DNA from: a virus
Reading direction: 5' to 3' (one strand)
IMG/VR virus record: IMGVR_UViG_3300045789_000560
Coordinates: 1-42,706 of that record
DNA: 42,706 nt
In this document: positions 40,207-42,706 of the stretch, one piece after another
How the letters are laid out: every line of letters begins with the position of its first letter
How positions within the stretch are numbered: the stretch's first letter is position 1
Translations under genes and position numbers: made by a program
The notes under the pieces: model-generated
Seen by the model: only the letters and a program-made list of their open reading frames with translations
Database searches by the model: none
Told to the model about the DNA's origin: nothing

Positions 40207-40409
40207 CCGCACTCCTCTTCAAAGGCAGCGCGGCAAAGCATGTGACCATGCTGGCCAATCCGATTAGAAGCCACTGTCAGCGCAGGGCCGCTCAATGGCT
40301 CGGTAACGCCGTGACAGACCTCAACGGCGAACGCGATCTTCTCGTCATCGCTCATGCCGCGCGTTGCTTCGCGGGCCATCTCGACAAGCTGGACTGGTAT
40401 GCCAATCAT
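40203..40409 (-). CDS. Hypothetical early protein
   Basis: This 68-aa protein starts MIGIPVQLVEMAREATRGMS at ATG 40409, which shares a base with the stop of the Ner-like gene. It contains GMSDDEKIAFAVEVCHGVTE and two further Cys. No known family is recognised. Confidence 0.55.
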   Translation of the reverse strand: MIGIPVQLVEMAREATRGMSDDEKIAFAVEVCHGVTEPLSGPALTVASNRIGQHGHMLCRAAFEEECG

Positions 40410-40654
40410 CACGCTGCATCCTTTCTGGATGTGGGGCGTGGGATATCGTGTGGCCAATCGAGTTCGTTATCCGGCCAGTTTTCAGAGAACCATCCGATCA
40501 AGGTGTCCGCCCGCTTGATTGTGCAGCCTGCGCCTTCCTCAAAGCGTTTGAACAGCTTTCCATCATTTGCTGCGTAAGTGGACACTGTCGCCAGCGTCAG
40601 CTTCTTATGGGCGCTGTAGTCTTGTGCCAGCTTTATGATGTGCTCGATACTCAT
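40409..40654 (-). CDS. Ner/Cro-like early regulator
   Basis: This 81-aa protein starts MSIEHIIKLAQDYSAHKKLT after GGAGG. Residues about 5-60 (ATVSTYAANDGKLFKRFEEG) form a plausible HTH. It is the first gene of the early operon and divergent from the repressor, the position of ner in Mu. It would shut down early transcription. The upstream ATG at 40708 falls inside the promoter and is rejected. Confidence 0.72.
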   Translation of the reverse strand: MSIEHIIKLAQDYSAHKKLTLATVSTYAANDGKLFKRFEEGAGCTIKRADTLIGWFSENWPDNELDWPHDIPRPTSRKDAA

Positions 40655-40662
40655 GCCGCCTC

Positions 40663-40735
40663 CGGTAAAGTTACCGGATTTATAAACGGTAACTTTACCG
40701 GTATGCAAGAGTTAAATTTTCCGGTAAATCTACCG
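40663..40735. promoter_or_regulatory. Lysis/lysogeny switch: three operators
   Basis: Three related dyads lie between the divergent genes: CGGTAAAGTTACCG (40663-40676), CGGTAACTTTACCG (40687-40700) and CGGTAAATCTACCG (40722-40735). Centres are 24 and 35 bp apart. O2 fills the spacer of the early promoter, O1 lies at its start and overlaps toward the Ner ribosome site, and O3 abuts the repressor GTG. Repressor and Ner-like protein probably compete here. Confidence 0.85.
40680..40708 (-). promoter_or_regulatory. Early leftward promoter
   Basis: Minus strand -35 TTGCAT (40708-40703), 17-base spacer containing operator 2, and -10 TTATAA (40685-40680). It drives the Ner, ParB-like, transposase and regulator genes. 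Confidence 0.75.
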
Positions 40736-40739
40736 AATC

Positions 40740-41501
40740 GTGAGCACTGATTTTTCAAAATTCTCCGAGGTCGTTTCAAAGCGATTGGAAGAGCTGGGCC
40801 AAAAGGTTGGAACCGTCGAGCGATCGGCGGGCTTGAAGCCCGATACCATTAGAAATATTTTGCGCGCGGACTCCGAGAGCGGACCTCAGCTTTCGACCGC
40901 TCGTGAGGTTTGTGATGCACTAGGTCTCGAGCTTTACATCGCGCCAAAGAAGGCTCATCAGGGGGCGCTTGATGTCGCAGAAGATCAGCTCGGTGAGCTT
41001 CTTGACCCTGGGTCTCCTGTTAGGACGGCTGCAAGATTGACAGAGTTGCACCACAAAGTCGTCGGGCAGGATTTCGACCCCATTCCTCGGTATGATGTGT
41101 TCCTTGCTGCGGGGGACGGTGCCCTTAATGACAACAACACACCTGTCGAGCATCTTGCATTTAGCAAAGCCTGGCTCAAAAGGATGAATGTTGAGCCGGG
41201 CATGGCGGCCCTACTTAGTGTCAGGGGCGAGAGCATGCAGCCAACACTATTCGATGGTGACCTTGTCTTGGTTGATCGAAACCGTTTTACCGTTCAAAGC
41301 GGAAAGATATATGCATTCGTCGACGGTGATGACGGCGCACGGGTTAAGCGTTTGCGTTTGTTTGGCAATGCTGGACTGGTAATTCAGAGCGACAATCACA
41401 GCAGTGAATTTGAGGATGAAGAACGCTCCGGCCAAGAGATGCAGAATGTCCTAGACAATATCATCGGGGAAGTACTCTGGTCTGGGCATACGTGGGACTA
41501 A
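40740..41501 (+). CDS. c: Phage repressor, HTH + S24/LexA peptidase
   Basis: This 253-aa repressor starts at GTG 40740, directly after operator 3; no ribosome site is obvious, so a leaderless or short-leader message is possible. An HTH lies at about 10-65 (VGTVERSAGLKPDTIRNILR). The C-terminal peptidase has a cleavage site A124-G125 (FLAAGDG), nucleophile S165 in RGESMQP and K203 in ARVKRL. All elements of RecA-stimulated self-cleavage are present, suggesting SOS-inducible lysogeny unlike classic Mu. Confidence 0.92.
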   Translation: MSTDFSKFSEVVSKRLEELGQKVGTVERSAGLKPDTIRNILRADSESGPQLSTAREVCDALGLELYIAPKKAHQGALDVAEDQLGELLDPGSPVRTAARLTELHHKVVGQDFDPIPRYDVFLAAGDGALNDNNTPVEHLAFSKAWLKRMNVEPGMAALLSVRGESMQPTLFDGDLVLVDRNRFTVQSGKIYAFVDGDDGARVKRLRLFGNAGLVIQSDNHSSEFEDEERSGQEMQNVLDNIIGEVLWSGHTWD

Positions 41502-41518
41502 CATTTCAGGAGACTTTT

Positions 41519-41839
41519 ATGGTCAAGAACTTTGCCGTTTTTACACTTCTTTTGGCTCCGGCAATAGCTCCAGCACAATCGATGGATAGCATGCAGAAGG
41601 CGCAGCAACTTGGCACAATTTTGGCCGCCGAAGACTTCTGCCAGCTATCCTACGATCAGGACGCTATCGGACAATGGATAGATGAAAACACAGATCCAGC
41701 AGACATGGGGTTCTCCGGTTCGCTGACAATGATGACTGAAGGATCAACCTTCATGCAAGCAGACATGAGCGAAAGCAGCAAGACAGCACACTGCCGCTCG
41801 ATTGAACGCACAGCGCGCCACTTCGGTTTCATCGAATAA
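41519..41839 (+). CDS. Secreted moron protein
   Basis: This 106-aa protein starts MVKNFAVFTLLLAPAIAPAQ at ATG 41519, preceded by CAGGAGA. Residues 1-19 are a signal peptide with a likely cut after APA. The mature part has two Cys (41 and 91) that could form a disulfide, and reads like small periplasmic proteins of Rhodobacterales. It lies on the repressor strand and so is expected to be expressed from the prophage. A lysogenic conversion or exclusion role is inferred. Confidence 0.75.
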   Translation: MVKNFAVFTLLLAPAIAPAQSMDSMQKAQQLGTILAAEDFCQLSYDQDAIGQWIDENTDPADMGFSGSLTMMTEGSTFMQADMSESSKTAHCRSIERTARHFGFIE

Positions 41840-42240
41840 CAAAATCTGTTCCATGTTATGTGGGCGACGATTGGAGGAAGCACTCGGCGGAAAGCCCTTA
41901 TTTTATTGGCTTCATCCGTAACATGGTATTTGAGAACGCAACATGGTAGCGGAGTTCCATGTTCGGAAATTCACCGACGCCGCCATTTCGTGCTCACCGC
42001 CCCCTGAAACCCCTGTAAAATAGGCGTTTAAGCGCAGTCTAAGAACTTCGCCACCAGAGCTTGCAGTAGGCGCTGAGATGCGCAATGGCCTTGATTTTGC
42101 CGGTCACTGCATGACACCCGGTCGCGCTCGTGACACAGGCCGGATTTGTTATTTTTCTTTTTATTTTCAATGAGTATTCGGATTAGTTCGGCTTTGGACG
42201 GGGTAATTCGGGATACTGTAATAATCTGTGTCAACTAACA
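41840..42240. other. Phage left end, about 400 bp without genes
   Basis: This region holds the transposase-binding end and no supported gene. TGACACAG occurs at 42131-42138 and inverted at 42226-42233; TGACACCCG occurs at 42112-42120. Counted from the terminus they begin near 8, 103 and 121 bp, roughly like L1-L3 of Mu. The stretch 42150-42175 is very AT-rich. AACATGG repeats lie at 41851-41963. Confidence 0.6.
41851..41963. repeat. Four AACATGG/CCATGTT repeats
   Basis: CCATGTTA at 41851-41858, TAACATGG at 41919-41926, AACATGG at 41940-41946 and CCATGTT at 41957-41963. They form inverted pairs just beyond the moron gene. They could be a protein-binding array or a transcription end structure. 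Confidence 0.5.
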
Positions 42241-42245
42241 ACCTG
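42241..42245 (+). repeat. Target-site duplication ACCTG (right copy)
   Basis: Matches 7016-7020 and directly follows the ACA terminus of the phage. Confidence 0.95.
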
Positions 42246-42690
42246 GGACAAGGCACCGGTGCCAAAGGCCAAGAAGGTCCTGGGCGATTACTGGACCAGC
42301 AGCATCCACATCTGGAAGGGCATCGGCCCGCGCGGCGGCAAGCCGGGCAGCCTGCGTGATGTAAAGCCCGGTGCGCATGTATTCATTGCTGAAGGCATCG
42401 AGGACGCGCTGTCAGCCGTTGTCCTGAAGCCCGAGGCGCGGGTGCTGGCAGCCATATCGCTTAGCAACCTTGGCCATGTCGTGCTGCCTGAAGCCGTCAG
42501 CAACGTCACGCTGATCGCGGATCTGGACGACAACAAGACCGCGCGCGACGAACTGGACCGCGCGATCGCCAGCCACCAGGCGGCCGGTCGCACAGTGCGG
42601 GTCTTTCAAAACCGCTGGGGCGGCAAGGATCTGAACGACGCCTTGCGCGCGGCATCAACAGAAACCGAAAACGGAAGGGGAGCCGCATGA
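42246..42690 (+). pseudogene. Toprim primase gene, 3' part, split by the Mu-like phage
   Basis: This carries the C-terminal 147 codons of the split primase. Toprim motifs are present: the catalytic Glu in FIAEGIEDALSA and the DxD-type box in LIADLDDNKT, followed by a C-terminal RWGGKDLNDAL typical of phage toprim primases. The fragment is in frame with the 5' part once the phage and one ACCTG are removed. An internal GTG at 42259 could start a shortened protein, but no ribosome site supports it. Confidence 0.9.
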
Positions 42691-42706
42691 CTGATTTTGC
42701 GCGACT
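42687..42706 (+). CDS. Start of next replication-operon gene, cut by window edge
   Basis: ATG 42687 overlaps the primase stop as ATGA and reads MTDFAR before the window ends. The coupling is typical of this operon, where a DnaB-like or VirE-type replication ATPase often follows. Nothing more can be said. Confidence 0.5.

Larger units (their letters stand above)
7021..42240 (-). mobile_element. Complete Mu-like transposable prophage (35,220 bp)
   Basis: The boundaries are exact: TGTAGC... at 7021 and ...CTAACA at 42240, flanked by ACCTG on both sides and splitting a gene whose frame is restored on removal. Genes read leftward from the repressor end: early regulators and transposition genes (MuA, MuB), the Mor-type activator, lysis, Mu-type head, P2-type contractile tail, and a Dam methylase at the right end. 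No essential gene looks broken. Mu Gam and Com/Mom homologues were not recognised. The prophage therefore looks intact. Confidence 0.95.

Overview
The window holds one mobile element inside another. The outer element (1-7020 and 42241-42706) is part of a temperate prophage or integrative island. It has a leftward integration and lysogeny operon (integrase, small DNA-binding and membrane proteins, repressor) and a divergent rightward replication operon (Cro-like protein, regulator, toprim primase). Into the primase gene a complete Mu-like transposable prophage of 35,220 bp (7021-42240) has inserted. It is flanked by the 5-bp target duplication ACCTG, begins with TGT and ends with ACA. Deleting the element plus one ACCTG restores an open 387-codon primase frame. 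GC content, codon use and protein style suggest an alphaproteobacterium, most likely Rhodobacterales (Roseobacter/Rhodobacter group). No chromosomal host gene is in view.

The Mu-like phage reads right to left. Its left end is at 42240. Next come an about 400-bp non-coding end with candidate transposase sites, a rightward secreted-protein moron (41519-41839), and a LexA/CI-type repressor (40740-41501). A switch region carries three CGGTAA..TTACCG operators and a clear leftward early promoter. The early operon then encodes a Ner/Cro-like protein, small proteins, a ParB-like protein, MuA transposase, MuB ATPase, several regulators, a DUF3164 protein, an ASCH/PUA-like protein, GemA and a Mor/C-family activator. 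The late region follows: amidase, holin-like protein, DUF2730, Mu gp26-like and DUF3486 proteins, terminase, portal, gpF, protease/scaffold and major head protein. These head genes are Mu-like.

The tail genes are P2-like and contractile: V, W, J, I, H-like fibre, sheath FI, tube FII, E/E' with a programmed -1 frameshift, tape measure, U, X and D. The phage is therefore a chimera with a Mu-type head and a P2-type tail. The right end carries a DUF1353 protein and a Dam-type adenine methyltransferase, where Mu has mom.

The main points beyond routine annotation are these. Identical 18-19-bp dyads lie upstream of the lysis and protease genes, as expected for Mor/C late promoters. A GTTTAA(A)C-NCCC(C/T)-GTTTAA repeat family is scattered through the phage but was not seen in the flanks. 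A duplicated DUF3486 N-terminus is fused to a DUF3310-like domain. gpF has a nuclease-like C-terminal extension. One early regulator has tandem winged-helix units.
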